Positions 54,614 to 63,429 of a stretch of 64,000 nucleotides of DNA are shown piece by piece. The stretch's first letter is position 1. Every line of letters begins with the position of its first letter. Both the position numbers and the translations under genes were made by a program. Where the stretch lies: the NCBI GenBank assembly GCA_902793295.1, contig CADBDA010000001.1, positions 186,001 to 250,000 on the forward strand, in the 5' to 3' direction. The notes beneath the pieces are model-generated. The model had not been told where the DNA came from. It did not search any database and saw only the letters and a program-made list of their open reading frames with translations. Origin of the DNA: an uncultured Bacteroidota bacterium (GTDB taxonomy: Bacteria > Bacteroidota > Bacteroidia > Bacteroidales > P3).

Positions 54614-55537
54614 TTAATGTCGGGCCGGTTGCCCGTTTGTTGAGTCCTCTTGGCTGGCGGGAGTGCCGTTGTCGTCGCGGAATCGGATCATCAGGTCGCT
54701 TTCGGGCTTGGAGTCCTCTTTGGGGACGGCCGGGCGGCGGCGGACGGTGCCTAAAACTTTGACGCTTCCCCCTTCGCCGCGGATGGTGCTTTGTAGCTGT
54801 TCCTGGCTTTTGTAGGAGTCGACCTGAGGCTTCGGGGATTCGTTCGGTTGCAGTATCTGAACAGGCGCCATACCTTCGATCATGGGTATGCGGTACTTGG
54901 ATATGTCGAAGTAAATGGGCAGCAAAACCGATTCGCTGACCGGCAAGCCGTTGTCGAGCGCCGGCACCCATCGGGGCATGCTGTTCACCAGCCGCAGCGC
55001 CTCGAGGCCGCAGCCGCCACCGATGTCTTTGATGACCTCGGGTCGGACGATGGCGCCGTTGGTGTCGACGGTGAATTGGACGAACACCGTTCCGCCGATG
55101 TCCGTTTCGGCGGCCGTCTGAGGATAGCGCAGATTGTCGTGCAGGAAGCGTTGTAGCGCCTCGGGTCCCCCGGGAAACGTCGGCTCGGTGTGGGCGTTGT
55201 AGGTGACTTTGCCGACTATGATTTCCGAGTAATCCGGCGCGTCGATGCGGGTGACGGTGCTGTCCGTGATGCCGTTGCGGTTGGGGTTCTGGGCTTGGAC
55301 GTTGCACGTCGCCGCCAGCCCCAGCGCGATGCCCGCCACGGTGGCCACCTTGCCCAATTGCAGCCGTTCGGTGAGGGCCTGCTCCAGGTAGCGCAGCTCG
55401 GCTTCGCAGCGCGGACAGGTGCCGCTGCAGACGCCCTGGTAGCTGCACTCCTCAGTCTTGAACGGTATGCCGTTTTCGTTGGCGATGTTTTTGCGTAACG
55501 ATTTCAGTTCGTTGCAGATATATTTCCCGGAATTCAT
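54614..55537 (-). CDS. TonB C-terminal-domain protein with N-terminal cysteine cluster
   Basis: 307 residues. The first 50 residues are cytoplasmic by topology and carry Cys8, Cys31, Cys37, Cys41 and Cys44 (EECSYQGVCSGTCPRC), then ELRYLEQAL and one membrane helix at about 61-78. A TonB-like C-domain spans about 115-210 (YNAHTEPTFPGGPEALQRFL, GTVFVQFTVDTNGAI). A polar tail of 90 residues follows. Energy transfer to outer-membrane transporters is inferred; ExbB/ExbD genes are not nearby. It diverges from the TrmH-type gene. Confidence 0.85.
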   Translation of the reverse strand: MNSGKYICNELKSLRKNIANENGIPFKTEECSYQGVCSGTCPRCEAELRYLEQALTERLQLGKVATVAGIALGLAATCNVQAQNPNRNGITDSTVTRIDAPDYSEIIVGKVTYNAHTEPTFPGGPEALQRFLHDNLRYPQTAAETDIGGTVFVQFTVDTNGAIVRPEVIKDIGGGCGLEALRLVNSMPRWVPALDNGLPVSESVLLPIYFDISKYRIPMIEGMAPVQILQPNESPKPQVDSYKSQEQLQSTIRGEGGSVKVLGTVRRRPAVPKEDSKPESDLMIRFRDDNGTPASQEDSTNGQPARH

Positions 55538-55560
55538 ATTTGGAAAACTTTTGTTTTTTG

Positions 55561-55568
55561 CAAAAATA
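55561..55568 (-). promoter_or_regulatory. -7 box (TATTTTTG) of the TonB-like gene
   Basis: Minus-strand box 24 bases before the ATG at 55537. Confidence 0.5.
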
Positions 55569-55633
55569 CACTTTTTTTTTCAAACAGGCGGGAACAGCCG
55601 CCCGAGTTGTGGAAAAAATGTCGGAAAAATTAT

Positions 55634-55664
55634 TTGGCAGAGTGGTCGAAAAGTCGTACTTTTG
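55634..55664 (+). promoter_or_regulatory. Promoter of the TrmH-type gene (TTG, 20 bases, TACTTTTG)
   Basis: TTG at 55634-55636 and TACTTTTG at 55657-55664. The ATG is only 10 bases past the box, so the mRNA is nearly leaderless. Confidence 0.6.
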
Positions 55665-55673
55665 CAATTTGAT

Positions 55674-56210
55674 ATGACCCATAAACTCACCACTCAGGAA
55701 ATGAACCGGCTGTCGGTCGAAGCCTTCCGTGCCAGCGCGAAACTGCCCCTCACGGTGGTGCTCGACAACGTCCGTTCGCAGAACAATATCGGCTCGGTGT
55801 TCCGCACCGCCGACGCCTTCCGCGTGGAGCACATAGCCCTTTGCGGCATCTGTTCCACGCCCCCCCACCGCGAGATACACAAGACCGCCCTCGGCGCCGA
55901 GGAGAGCGTGGCGTGGAGCTACCACGAGGACACGCTCGAATGTGTGCGTTCGCTCAAGGAGCGCGGCTACCGCATCTATGCCGTCGAGATAGCCCACGAC
56001 AGCCTGAAACTGGGCACCGACCGCGTGGACGGCGAAGGTCCGCTGGCCATCGTCTTCGGCAACGAGATAGAAGGCGTGCAGGAGTCGGTCATCGAACTGT
56101 GCGACGGCGCACTCGAAATACCCCAAGAGGGCACCAAACACAGCCTGAACGTCAGCTGCGCCGCCGCCATCGTGATGTGGGAACTGTTCAAGGTGATGAA
56201 GCGCGGATGA
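55674..56210 (+). CDS. TrmH/SpoU family RNA methyltransferase
   Basis: 178 residues. SPOUT motifs: LDNVRSQNNIGSVFRTADAF, IVFGNEIEGVQ and IPQEGTKHSLNVSCAAAIVM, forming the trefoil-knot SAM site. The family methylates ribose 2'-OH in tRNA or rRNA. There is no N-terminal RNA-binding domain, so it may resemble TrmL or TrmH; target undecided. Confidence 0.92.
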   Translation: MTHKLTTQEMNRLSVEAFRASAKLPLTVVLDNVRSQNNIGSVFRTADAFRVEHIALCGICSTPPHREIHKTALGAEESVAWSYHEDTLECVRSLKERGYRIYAVEIAHDSLKLGTDRVDGEGPLAIVFGNEIEGVQESVIELCDGALEIPQEGTKHSLNVSCAAAIVMWELFKVMKRG

Positions 56211-56279
56211 CGCCGCCCCAAGGGCCGAAGAAAATTTGATTGCATTAGTTTTTTGACACATAAGATTCCAACTAACGTT

Positions 56280-56636
56280 ATGGACAAAGAAGAAAGAAGC
56301 GAAAAAGCCCGTGCGTTGCACAAGCAAGGCTGCAACTGCTGCCAGTCGGTGGTGATGGCCTACGCCGACCGGCTGCCCATCGACGAGCAGCAAGCCATGG
56401 ATGTGGCCGCCCCCTTCGGTCGCGGCATCAGCGGTTGCCGCGAGGTGTGCGGCTGCGTCAGCGGCATGGCCATGGTTTGCGGCCTCACCGGCCACACCGC
56501 CGATGTGCGACCCCTGATTGAGAAATTCCGTGCCGAAGAAGGCGACATCGTCTGCGGACGCCTCCTGCAGATGGGCAAGAAACCTTGTCCCGAAATGGTG
56601 GCCGACGCCGCCGGCATGCTGGCAGAAATCCTGTAG
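56280..56636 (+). CDS. C_GCAxxG_C_C family protein
   Basis: 118 residues. QGCNCCQSVV near the start and GRGISGCREVCGCVSG in the middle, plus a late cysteine pair, match this cysteine-rich redox family. The cysteines likely bind a metal or form disulfides; function unknown. Followed 13 bases later by the CoA-transferase gene. Confidence 0.88.
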   Translation: MDKEERSEKARALHKQGCNCCQSVVMAYADRLPIDEQQAMDVAAPFGRGISGCREVCGCVSGMAMVCGLTGHTADVRPLIEKFRAEEGDIVCGRLLQMGKKPCPEMVADAAGMLAEIL

Positions 56637-56649
56637 ACAGAAGACGACT

Positions 56650-57972
56650 ATGAGTGACCCAACCAAGAGAATGACCTACCTGAGCGCCGACGAAGCCGTG
56701 ATGCATGTCCGCCCCGGCGACCACCTGCACTGGCCATGCGTCAGCGGGGCGCCCGAACACCTGATAGAGGCCCTGGTGCGCCGCGCCGACCGCGAGATGG
56801 AAGGCGGCTGCGCCGACGGCAACCGGTTGCACGACGTGGTGATAAGCCATTTCTACACCGAAGGCTATGCCGACTATGTGCTGCCGAAGTATGGCGGCAT
56901 TTTCCGGCTCGATTCGTTTTTCGTGGGCGGCAATGTGCGCGAAGCCACCCAGAGCGGACGCGCCGACTACATTCCCTGCTCGCTCAGCGAGACCCCCCGC
57001 ATGATTGCCTGCGGGGCGGTGGGGTGCGACGTGGTCTTCCTGATGGTCAGCGAGCCCGACAGCGAGGGCTACGTCTCGCTGGGCACCTCGGTCGACTACA
57101 TGCCCGAGGCCATCGACAAGGCCCGAGTGGTGATAGCCCAAGTGAACCGACATGTGCCGTTCACCTACGGCGACGCCCGCATCCACAGTTCCCGAATCGA
57201 CTGCTTCGTCCGTCACGACGCTCCCTTGAAGCCCGCTGACCCCTCGCCGCTGAGCGAGACCGACCGCGCCATCGGCCGCCATTGTGCGGCACTCATCCCC
57301 GACGGCGCCACGCTGCAAATCGGTATCGGCAACATCCCCACGGCCGTGCTTTCGCAACTGGGAGACCACAAAGACCTGGGCGTCCATTCCGAGATGTTCA
57401 GCGACAGCGTCATCCCGCTGGTGGAGAAAGGCGTGATCAACGGCAGCCGCAAGCGCACCGACCCCGGCAAACTCACTGCCATGTTCCTCAAAGGGTCGCA
57501 GCGGCTCTACGATTTCGTCGACCGCAACCGCACGGTGCTGATGAAGGATGTGGGCTATACCAACAACCCCGCCGTCATCGCCTCGAACCCGAAGGTGGTG
57601 GCCCTCAATTCGGCCATCCAAATCGACCTCAGCGGACAGGTCTGTTCCGATTCGATAGGATCCAAGATCTTCAGCGGCAGCGGCGGACAGCTCGATTTCA
57701 TTTTGGGCGCCACCTACAGCGACGGCGGCCTGCCCATCATCGCCATGCCCTCCATCACCTCGAAAGGGGTCAGCAAAATCGTCCCCACCCTCACCGCGGG
57801 AGCCGGCGTGGTGACCCCGCGGACCCTCACCCAATGGGTGGTTACCGAACAGGGCGCCGTCAACCTCTACGGACTCAGCCTGCGCCAGCGCGCCGAAGCC
57901 CTGATCAGCATCGCCCATCCCAGCGTAAGAGAAGAACTGTTGAAAACGCTTACATCCCCCAACTTCAAATGA
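56650..57972 (+). CDS. Acetyl-CoA hydrolase/transferase family protein
   Basis: 440 residues. LIPDGATLQIGIGNIPTAV, LGVHSEMFSDSVIPLV with the catalytic glutamate, and GSGGQLDFILGATYSDGG are typical of class I CoA-transferases of the 4-hydroxybutyrate/acetyl-CoA type. It moves CoA between acids such as acetate and butyrate or hydroxybutyrate; the exact pair is not clear. Its stop overlaps the next ATG by four bases. Confidence 0.92.
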   Translation: MSDPTKRMTYLSADEAVMHVRPGDHLHWPCVSGAPEHLIEALVRRADREMEGGCADGNRLHDVVISHFYTEGYADYVLPKYGGIFRLDSFFVGGNVREATQSGRADYIPCSLSETPRMIACGAVGCDVVFLMVSEPDSEGYVSLGTSVDYMPEAIDKARVVIAQVNRHVPFTYGDARIHSSRIDCFVRHDAPLKPADPSPLSETDRAIGRHCAALIPDGATLQIGIGNIPTAVLSQLGDHKDLGVHSEMFSDSVIPLVEKGVINGSRKRTDPGKLTAMFLKGSQRLYDFVDRNRTVLMKDVGYTNNPAVIASNPKVVALNSAIQIDLSGQVCSDSIGSKIFSGSGGQLDFILGATYSDGGLPIIAMPSITSKGVSKIVPTLTAGAGVVTPRTLTQWVVTEQGAVNLYGLSLRQRAEALISIAHPSVREELLKTLTSPNFK

Positions 57973-59246
57973 CCAACAAACGCAAAATCATCAACGACCC
58001 CGTCTACGGGTTCCTCACCATCGACGACGACCTCATCTTCGATGTCATCTCGCATCCCTTTTTCCAACGCCAGCGACATATCAAGCAGCTGGGATTCACC
58101 TATTTGGTCTATCCCGGCGCCGTGCATTCTCGCTTTTCCCACATGCTGGGGGCGCTGAACCTGATGAAGCGCGCCATCGACGTGCTCCGCAACAAAGGGG
58201 TGGACATCAGCCACGACGAGGCCCTGGGCGTGCAACTCGCCATCCTGCTGCACGACGTCGGTCACGGCCCCTTCTCGCACACCTCGGAACGGGCGCTGTG
58301 CAATGTGCACCACGAGATGCTGACCCAGCGCTTCATGGAGCGCATCAACGCCGAAATGGACGGCGCACTCGATGTGGCCATCGCCATCTTCAACGACAGC
58401 TATCCGCGCCACTTCCTGCACCAGCTCGTCTCGTCGCAGCTGGATATGGACCGGCTCGACTACCTGGGGCGCGACTCCTTCTTCACCGGCGTCAGCGAGG
58501 GCATTGTGGGCACCGAACGCATCATCAACATGCTCAACGTGAAGGACGACACGCTCGTGGTTGACGAGAAAGGCGTCTATTCGATAGAGAAATTCATCAT
58601 CTCGCGCCGACTGATGTACTGGCAGGTCTATCTGCACAAGACGGTCATCGCGGCCGACAATCTCTTCTATAGCATACTGAATCGCGCGCGCAAGCTGCTG
58701 ACCGACGGCAAGGCGCTGTCGGGCTACGAGCCGCTGCTCTTCTTCCTGCGCAACAGGGTGGGGGAGGCCGAGTTTGCTGCCGACCCGACGATGCTGGACC
58801 GCTTCGCCTCGATAGACGACGGCGACATCATGTCGACGGTCAAGGTATGGAGCGCGTCGGACGACAAGGTGCTGTCCACCCTATGCCGCCAGCTGCTGTG
58901 GCGCCAGCTGCCACGCGTGGTGGTGTCGTCGCAGCCCTTCGACGAGACGACGGTCGGCGAGCACACCCTGCAGGTGGCACAACAGTACGGCATCGATCGC
59001 GAACTGGCCGCCAGCTTCGTCGGCTCCGGACGCCTGGTCAACCATGCCTACAATTTCGACGATACCGAGATCAAGGTGCTGCTTAAGAATGGCAACTGCT
59101 TGGACATCAGCGAGGCAAGCGACCAGTTGGACCGCCATTTCCTGGAGAAGACGGTGACGAAATACTATCTCTTCTTCCCCAAGGAGAAGGCGGATGATGG
59201 AAGAGGGAAGATGGCTGATGGCGGATGGCTGATGGCGGATGGCTGA
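57969..59246 (+). CDS. HD domain phosphohydrolase
   Basis: 425 residues. HSRFSHMLGALNL, LLHDVGHGPFSHTSE and DMDRLDYLGRD give the His...His-Asp...Asp metal site of HD enzymes, of the dGTPase/YdhJ-like group. Likely acts on nucleotides; substrate unproven. Translationally coupled to the CoA-transferase. The last residues (MADGGWLMADG) are encoded by a 14-base tandem repeat, so the end is recent and not family-like. Confidence 0.92.
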   Translation: MTNKRKIINDPVYGFLTIDDDLIFDVISHPFFQRQRHIKQLGFTYLVYPGAVHSRFSHMLGALNLMKRAIDVLRNKGVDISHDEALGVQLAILLHDVGHGPFSHTSERALCNVHHEMLTQRFMERINAEMDGALDVAIAIFNDSYPRHFLHQLVSSQLDMDRLDYLGRDSFFTGVSEGIVGTERIINMLNVKDDTLVVDEKGVYSIEKFIISRRLMYWQVYLHKTVIAADNLFYSILNRARKLLTDGKALSGYEPLLFFLRNRVGEAEFAADPTMLDRFASIDDGDIMSTVKVWSASDDKVLSTLCRQLLWRQLPRVVVSSQPFDETTVGEHTLQVAQQYGIDRELAASFVGSGRLVNHAYNFDDTEIKVLLKNGNCLDISEASDQLDRHFLEKTVTKYYLFFPKEKADDGRGKMADGGWLMADG

Positions 59247-59251
59247 TGGCG
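59210..59251 (+). repeat. Three 14-base tandem repeats at the end of the HD gene
   Basis: Perfect copies of GATGGCTGATGGCG at 59210, 59224 and 59238. The unit is not a multiple of three; the stop TGA at 59244-59246 lies in the third copy. Confidence 0.95.
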
Positions 59252-59420
59252 GAAGTGTTTGATGGGGCTTTCTGCTGGCGGGAGTTTTCATCGGAGCGCC
59301 TTTCTGCGAAAAAAATGACCTTGTGTGGCAATTTTGTCGCCCTGCGAACGTTATAGTGCCACAATCGGCCCAAGGGCTGCAATTTATCATCTAAGAAGCA
59401 CAAAATTCAGATCAGTAATC

Positions 59421-60263
59421 ATGGAAAATACACCTTTTGAAGAACAGAAACACTCTGAGCATACACAGCACAGCGACCATTCTAGCCGTCTGGAAGCCAT
59501 CGACCGCGAACAGCGCCGCATGGAGGCCGCACAGCAGTCGGCCGAGGTCGAAAACGACTCGCAGGCCTTCACCAAACCGATGGTCGAAGCCCTCAACGGT
59601 CACCACACCAACGTGCAGACCCCCCTGCTGACACAGGAGGAAATCGACGACACCGAGAGCCCGCGCGTCAACTGGACGGCGGTGATATGTACCGCCATTG
59701 TGGCGGTCAGCGCTGCGGTGGTGCTCTGCGTGGCCAAACCGTGGCAAAGGGGCGACGCCGAGCAGGCGTTGGCGATGGCCGAAAGTACGGAATACCCGAT
59801 GGATTCTGTGCCCTTGATAGTGGCCGACGAACAACCCGCAGCACAGCAGGAGGTGGTTCAGGAGGAAATCCACGAGGAGGCGACCGAGGTGGTCGCGGTG
59901 TCGGAAAAAAACATCGACTCCGCACAGGCGGCCCAAACTGTCAAACCCGCCGAAACGACGCTGCCGGTCGAGAAGGTCGTCACCACCGGAACCGACAACC
60001 CCTACAACTCTATCCGCCTCATCAACGCGTCGAACCGGCAGCTGACCAAGGCCGAACTGGATCAGATGAGCAAGGCCGAGCTGGCGCTGGCCCGCAACGC
60101 CATCTACGCCCGTCACGGCTACCAGTTCAACAATCCCCAGTTGCGCGAGTTCTTCGCCCGTCAGCGTTGGTTCAAGCCCAGCGATGTCAAACAGGATGAG
60201 ATTCCGTTCACCAAGATCGAACTGGACAATATCCGTCTCATCAAGGCGCAGGAGCAGAAGTGA
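59421..60263 (+). CDS. Membrane protein with C-terminal YARHG domain
   Basis: 280 residues. A long acidic N-terminus without signal, a membrane helix at about 84-104 (WTAVICTAIVAVSAAVVLCV), a low-complexity Glu/Ala linker, and a YARHG domain: LARNAIYARHGYQFNNPQLR with RWFKPSDV. Probably single-pass with the domain outside. Function unknown. The next ATG overlaps its stop (TGATG). Confidence 0.85.
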   Translation: MENTPFEEQKHSEHTQHSDHSSRLEAIDREQRRMEAAQQSAEVENDSQAFTKPMVEALNGHHTNVQTPLLTQEEIDDTESPRVNWTAVICTAIVAVSAAVVLCVAKPWQRGDAEQALAMAESTEYPMDSVPLIVADEQPAAQQEVVQEEIHEEATEVVAVSEKNIDSAQAAQTVKPAETTLPVEKVVTTGTDNPYNSIRLINASNRQLTKAELDQMSKAELALARNAIYARHGYQFNNPQLREFFARQRWFKPSDVKQDEIPFTKIELDNIRLIKAQEQK

Positions 60264-60970
60264 TGGCCCGACTGATACTGTTTCCCGTCCCCATCGGCGC
60301 CGACGACATCGGGGTGTCGCTGCCGCCGCACAATCTGCCGCTGCTCAACGGCTGCCACACCTTCATCGTCGAAGAGCTGCGCTCGGCGCGCCGTTTTCTG
60401 AAGCATGCCGGCTATGAGCACGCCATCGACGACACCACGTTCCACCTGCTCAACGAACACACCTCGCCCGAAGAGATCACCCACTATCTGGATGCCATCG
60501 GCCGTGGCGAGGACGTGGGGCTGCTGAGCGAAGCCGGGTTGCCCTGCGTTGCCGACCCCGGCGCGCTGGTGACCCGCATGGCGCAACGCAAAGGCATCGA
60601 GGTGGTGCCGCTGGTCGGACCCTCGTCGCTGATGCTGGCATTGATGGCGTCGGGTCTCAACGGACAGAAGTTTGCCTTCAACGGCTACCTGCCGGTCGAC
60701 AAGCACCAGCGGGCGTCGGCCATCCACGCACTCGAACAGACGGCGCTGCGCACCGGTCAGACCCAGCTCTTCATCGAAGCGCCCTACCGCAACAACCAGA
60801 TGCTGCAAAGCCTGGCCGAGACCTGCCACCCCGAGACCCTTGTCGGCGTGGCGTGCGACCTGACCCTCGAATCGCAGACCATACGCACCCTCACGGCGGC
60901 CCGCTGGCGTAAGGAACGCGAGAAGCTGGACCTCCACAAGCGCAACACGGTGTTCCTGATCGGATGCTGA
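60263..60970 (+). CDS. RsmI-like SAM-dependent methyltransferase
   Basis: 235 residues. GLLSEAGLPCVADPGALVTR, VPLVGPSSLMLALMASGLNG and FIEAPYRNNQML match the tetrapyrrole-methylase fold of RsmI, which 2'-O-methylates C1402 of 16S rRNA. It is shorter than RsmI and its start LILFPVPIG is only RsmI-like, so it may be a distinct Bacteroidetes paralogue. Coupled to the YARHG gene; a terminator follows at once. Confidence 0.82.
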   Translation: MARLILFPVPIGADDIGVSLPPHNLPLLNGCHTFIVEELRSARRFLKHAGYEHAIDDTTFHLLNEHTSPEEITHYLDAIGRGEDVGLLSEAGLPCVADPGALVTRMAQRKGIEVVPLVGPSSLMLALMASGLNGQKFAFNGYLPVDKHQRASAIHALEQTALRTGQTQLFIEAPYRNNQMLQSLAETCHPETLVGVACDLTLESQTIRTLTAARWRKEREKLDLHKRNTVFLIGC

Positions 60971-60987
60971 CGGCAGATTGCCGTTTT
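60970..60987 (+). terminator. Terminator overlapping the RsmI-like stop
   Basis: Arms ACGGCA and TGCCGT, loop GAT, then TTTT. Confidence 0.55.
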
Positions 60988-61051
60988 ATGTTGTTGAATG
61001 ATGGATATCGCCAGAATGCAAAAATTTATTTAAATGATTCAATTTTTTTCT

Positions 61052-61059
61052 TATTTTTG
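61052..61059 (+). promoter_or_regulatory. -7 box (TATTTTTG) of the methionine gamma-lyase-like gene
   Basis: Exact box 66 bases before the ATG. Confidence 0.55.
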
Positions 61060-61124
61060 CAGTCTGTTTGAATACAGGAACAATTCTAATTTTTTTGAAA
61101 TATTTTAATGTAAAATAATCAATT

Positions 61125-62330
61125 ATGCAAAAATTTGATCCCGCAACAGCCATTCAGCGTCTTGACGGACGCGATGCCAACCGTGGTGTGAACCCCGCAA
61201 TCAGCGACAGCGCCACATTCACCTTCCCCGAAGCACATCTGATGACCGAGACTTTCCATGGCGAAACCGAGGGCTACTTCCTCTACAGCCGTCATTGGAA
61301 CCCCTCCAACCTCTCCCTCTGCCAGGCCCTGGCAGCCATGGAAGGTACCGAAGCTGCCTGGTGCACCGGTTCCGGTCTGGCAGCCATCACCTGCGCCCTG
61401 CTCCATGAGGTGAAAAGCGGCGACCACATCGTCAGCTCCATGACCACTTACGGCGGCACCTTCGCTTTCATGGCCAACTACTTGAAGAAATTCAACGTTG
61501 AGACCACCTTCGTCAACTTCCAGGACCTCGAGGCCGTCAAGAAAGCCATCCGTCCCAACACCAAGGTGCTCTACACCGAGACCATGAACAACCCCCTGCT
61601 GCGCATCGCCAACATTCCCGAGCTCAGCAAGATAGCTCACGCCCACAACGCCAAGCTGATTGTCGATAACACCTTCACCCCGATGATTTTCAGCCCCTAC
61701 CGCTTGGGCGCCGACGTCGTGGTGTACTCCATGACCAAATTCGTCAACGGTAAGAACGACTGCGTGGCTGGTGCCATCTGCGGCAGCGCCGAATATATCG
61801 GCAGCCTCATCGATGTCAACAACGGTACCTGCATGCTGCTCGGCCCGGTTCTCGACCCCATGCGCAGCTCCAGCATCCTCAAGAACCTCCACACCCTCCA
61901 CATCCGTATGCAGAAACACGGCGAAAACGCCATGTACCTGGCCAAACGTTTCAAAGAGGTGGGATTCAAATACAACTACCCTGGTTTGCCCGAACATCCT
62001 GACTACGAACTCTTCAACAGCATGATGAACCAGGGCTACGGCTATGGTGGTATGATCAGCATCGACATGGGCACGGCCGACGCCGCCAGCCGCATCATGG
62101 AGATCATGCAGCAGAAACAGGTCGGTTACCTCGCCGTTTCGCTGGGTTACTTCAAGACCCTCTTCTCTAACTCCGGCAAGTCCACTTCGAGCGAAGTCCC
62201 CGAAGACATCCAGAAAGAGATGGGTATGAGCGAAGGCCTCATCCGTTTCAGCATGGGTCTCGACAACGACATCGAAGCCACCTTCCAGCTGATCAAGGAA
62301 TCTGTCGACGAATACAAAGCCGGCAAATAA
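61125..62330 (+). CDS. Methionine gamma-lyase-like PLP enzyme
   Basis: 401 residues. The Cys/Met metabolism PLP family: YSRHWNPSNLSLCQALAAME, GSGLAAITCALL, VDNTFTPMIFSP and the PLP lysine in VVYSMTKFVNGKNDCVAG. Substrate could be methionine, cystathionine or O-acetylhomoserine; the anaerobe setting and sequence style favour methionine gamma-lyase, which gives methanethiol, ammonia and 2-oxobutyrate (usable by KorAB-type enzymes). Transcribed alone. Confidence 0.88.
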   Translation: MQKFDPATAIQRLDGRDANRGVNPAISDSATFTFPEAHLMTETFHGETEGYFLYSRHWNPSNLSLCQALAAMEGTEAAWCTGSGLAAITCALLHEVKSGDHIVSSMTTYGGTFAFMANYLKKFNVETTFVNFQDLEAVKKAIRPNTKVLYTETMNNPLLRIANIPELSKIAHAHNAKLIVDNTFTPMIFSPYRLGADVVVYSMTKFVNGKNDCVAGAICGSAEYIGSLIDVNNGTCMLLGPVLDPMRSSSILKNLHTLHIRMQKHGENAMYLAKRFKEVGFKYNYPGLPEHPDYELFNSMMNQGYGYGGMISIDMGTADAASRIMEIMQQKQVGYLAVSLGYFKTLFSNSGKSTSSEVPEDIQKEMGMSEGLIRFSMGLDNDIEATFQLIKESVDEYKAGK

Positions 62331-62343
62331 AACCCTATACCCC

Positions 62344-62384
62344 AAAGCAGTGGCGCCCCCAGCGCCACTGCTTTCTTTTTTTTT
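62344..62384 (+). terminator. Terminator of the methionine gamma-lyase-like gene
   Basis: Perfect 13-base arms (AAAGCAGTGGCGC) with loop CCCCA and a C followed by nine T. Confidence 0.9.
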
Positions 62385-62420
62385 CAAAGCCCCCAAAGCC
62401 CTTAAAGCCTTTCATAAGGC
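62385..62420 (+). repeat. Short degenerate repeat (AAAGCCC) ahead of elbB
   Basis: AAAGCCCCC, AAAGCCCTT, AAAGCCTTT follow one another directly after the terminator. Read on the other strand it resembles the GGGCTTG words at 9330. Confidence 0.55.
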
Positions 62421-62451
62421 TGGAAAGACCAAAAAAAAAAATCATCCCATC

Positions 62452-63105
62452 ATGAAAACCATAGCAGTCATCCTTTCCGGTTGTGGCAACCGCGACGGCA
62501 GCGAACTGCAGGAAACCCTTAGCCTGCTGCTGGCCATCGACCGCCACAATTTAAAATACCAGTGTTTCGCCCCCCAAGGCCAGTTGGCGGTGGTCTCGTA
62601 TACCGACAACGACGGCGAGACGGGCGAACAGCGCGACATCTTTGCCGAAGCCGCCCGCATTGCCCGAGGCGACATCCGTCCCTTGGACCAATATCGGGCA
62701 TCCGACTACGACGCGCTGGCCCTGCCGGGTGGTATGGGTGCTGCCCGCAACCTTTCGACCTACGCCTTCGATGGGCCCGATATGACGGTGCTGCCCGAAG
62801 TGGAACGCGCCATCCTCGACACCCACACTGCCGGCAAACCGGTGATGGCCATGTGCATAGCACCGATGGTGCTGGCCAAGGTGCTGGGACCTGTGGGCGT
62901 CAAACTGACCTTGGGCGGCAGCTGCGCGGCCTCTAATGTGGCGGTGCGCCTGGGCGCCAACCACGAGGAGTGCGGCCCCACCGACGTCTGTGTCGACTCG
63001 CGCAACAAGGTGCTGACCACCCCTGCCTATATGGTCGGTACCCACATCAGTCAGATTTTCGACGGCGCGGCCAATATGGTCGACCGCCTGGTGGAATGGT
63101 TATAA
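62452..63105 (+). CDS. elbB: ElbB-like DJ-1/PfpI family protein
   Basis: 217 residues. VILSGCGNRDGSELQETL at the start, LALPGGMGAARNLSTYAF, and the nucleophile Cys in VMAMCIAPMVLAK match ElbB, a DJ-1/PfpI family protein with weak glyoxalase III-like activity in E. coli. Role here unknown. Start at the ATG at 62452; an in-frame ATG at 62350 lies in the terminator. Confidence 0.92.
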   Translation: MKTIAVILSGCGNRDGSELQETLSLLLAIDRHNLKYQCFAPQGQLAVVSYTDNDGETGEQRDIFAEAARIARGDIRPLDQYRASDYDALALPGGMGAARNLSTYAFDGPDMTVLPEVERAILDTHTAGKPVMAMCIAPMVLAKVLGPVGVKLTLGGSCAASNVAVRLGANHEECGPTDVCVDSRNKVLTTPAYMVGTHISQIFDGAANMVDRLVEWL

Positions 63106-63119
63106 ATCAATCAAGTATT

Positions 63120-63395
63120 ATGGGACTCTTAGATAAATTACTCAACAACGACAGCGTCAAGAAGACGGTCGAATCGCTCACGGGTGGCAAAGATTTGGGT
63201 TCGGTGGTGAACTCGCTGAAGGATAACAAGGAGCTGATGTCCAAACTGTCGTCGGTCAAGGACGACAAGGAGATGCAGAACCTTATCTCGTCGGCCACCG
63301 ATGCGTTGAAAGACCGCAAACTCTCCGACCAGGAGAAGAAGGAACTCGGCGACCAGCTGAAGAATCTGGCGTCCGGTTTCATGAGCAAGAAGTAA
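63120..63395 (+). CDS. Small helical protein of unknown function
   Basis: 91 residues, charged and helical: GLLDKLLNNDSVKKTVESL, KDDKEMQNLISSATDALKDR. No domain recognised. It starts 14 bases after elbB and likely shares its transcript. Confidence 0.75.
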   Translation: MGLLDKLLNNDSVKKTVESLTGGKDLGSVVNSLKDNKELMSKLSSVKDDKEMQNLISSATDALKDRKLSDQEKKELGDQLKNLASGFMSKK

Positions 63396-63405
63396 GATTC
63401 TATGC

Positions 63406-63429
63406 TGTCAGCAGGACAACGTGCTGACA
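63406..63429. terminator. Hairpin between converging genes
   Basis: Arms TGTCAGCA and TGCTGACA with an eight-base loop, overlapping the 3' end of the phosphatase gene. Confidence 0.5.
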
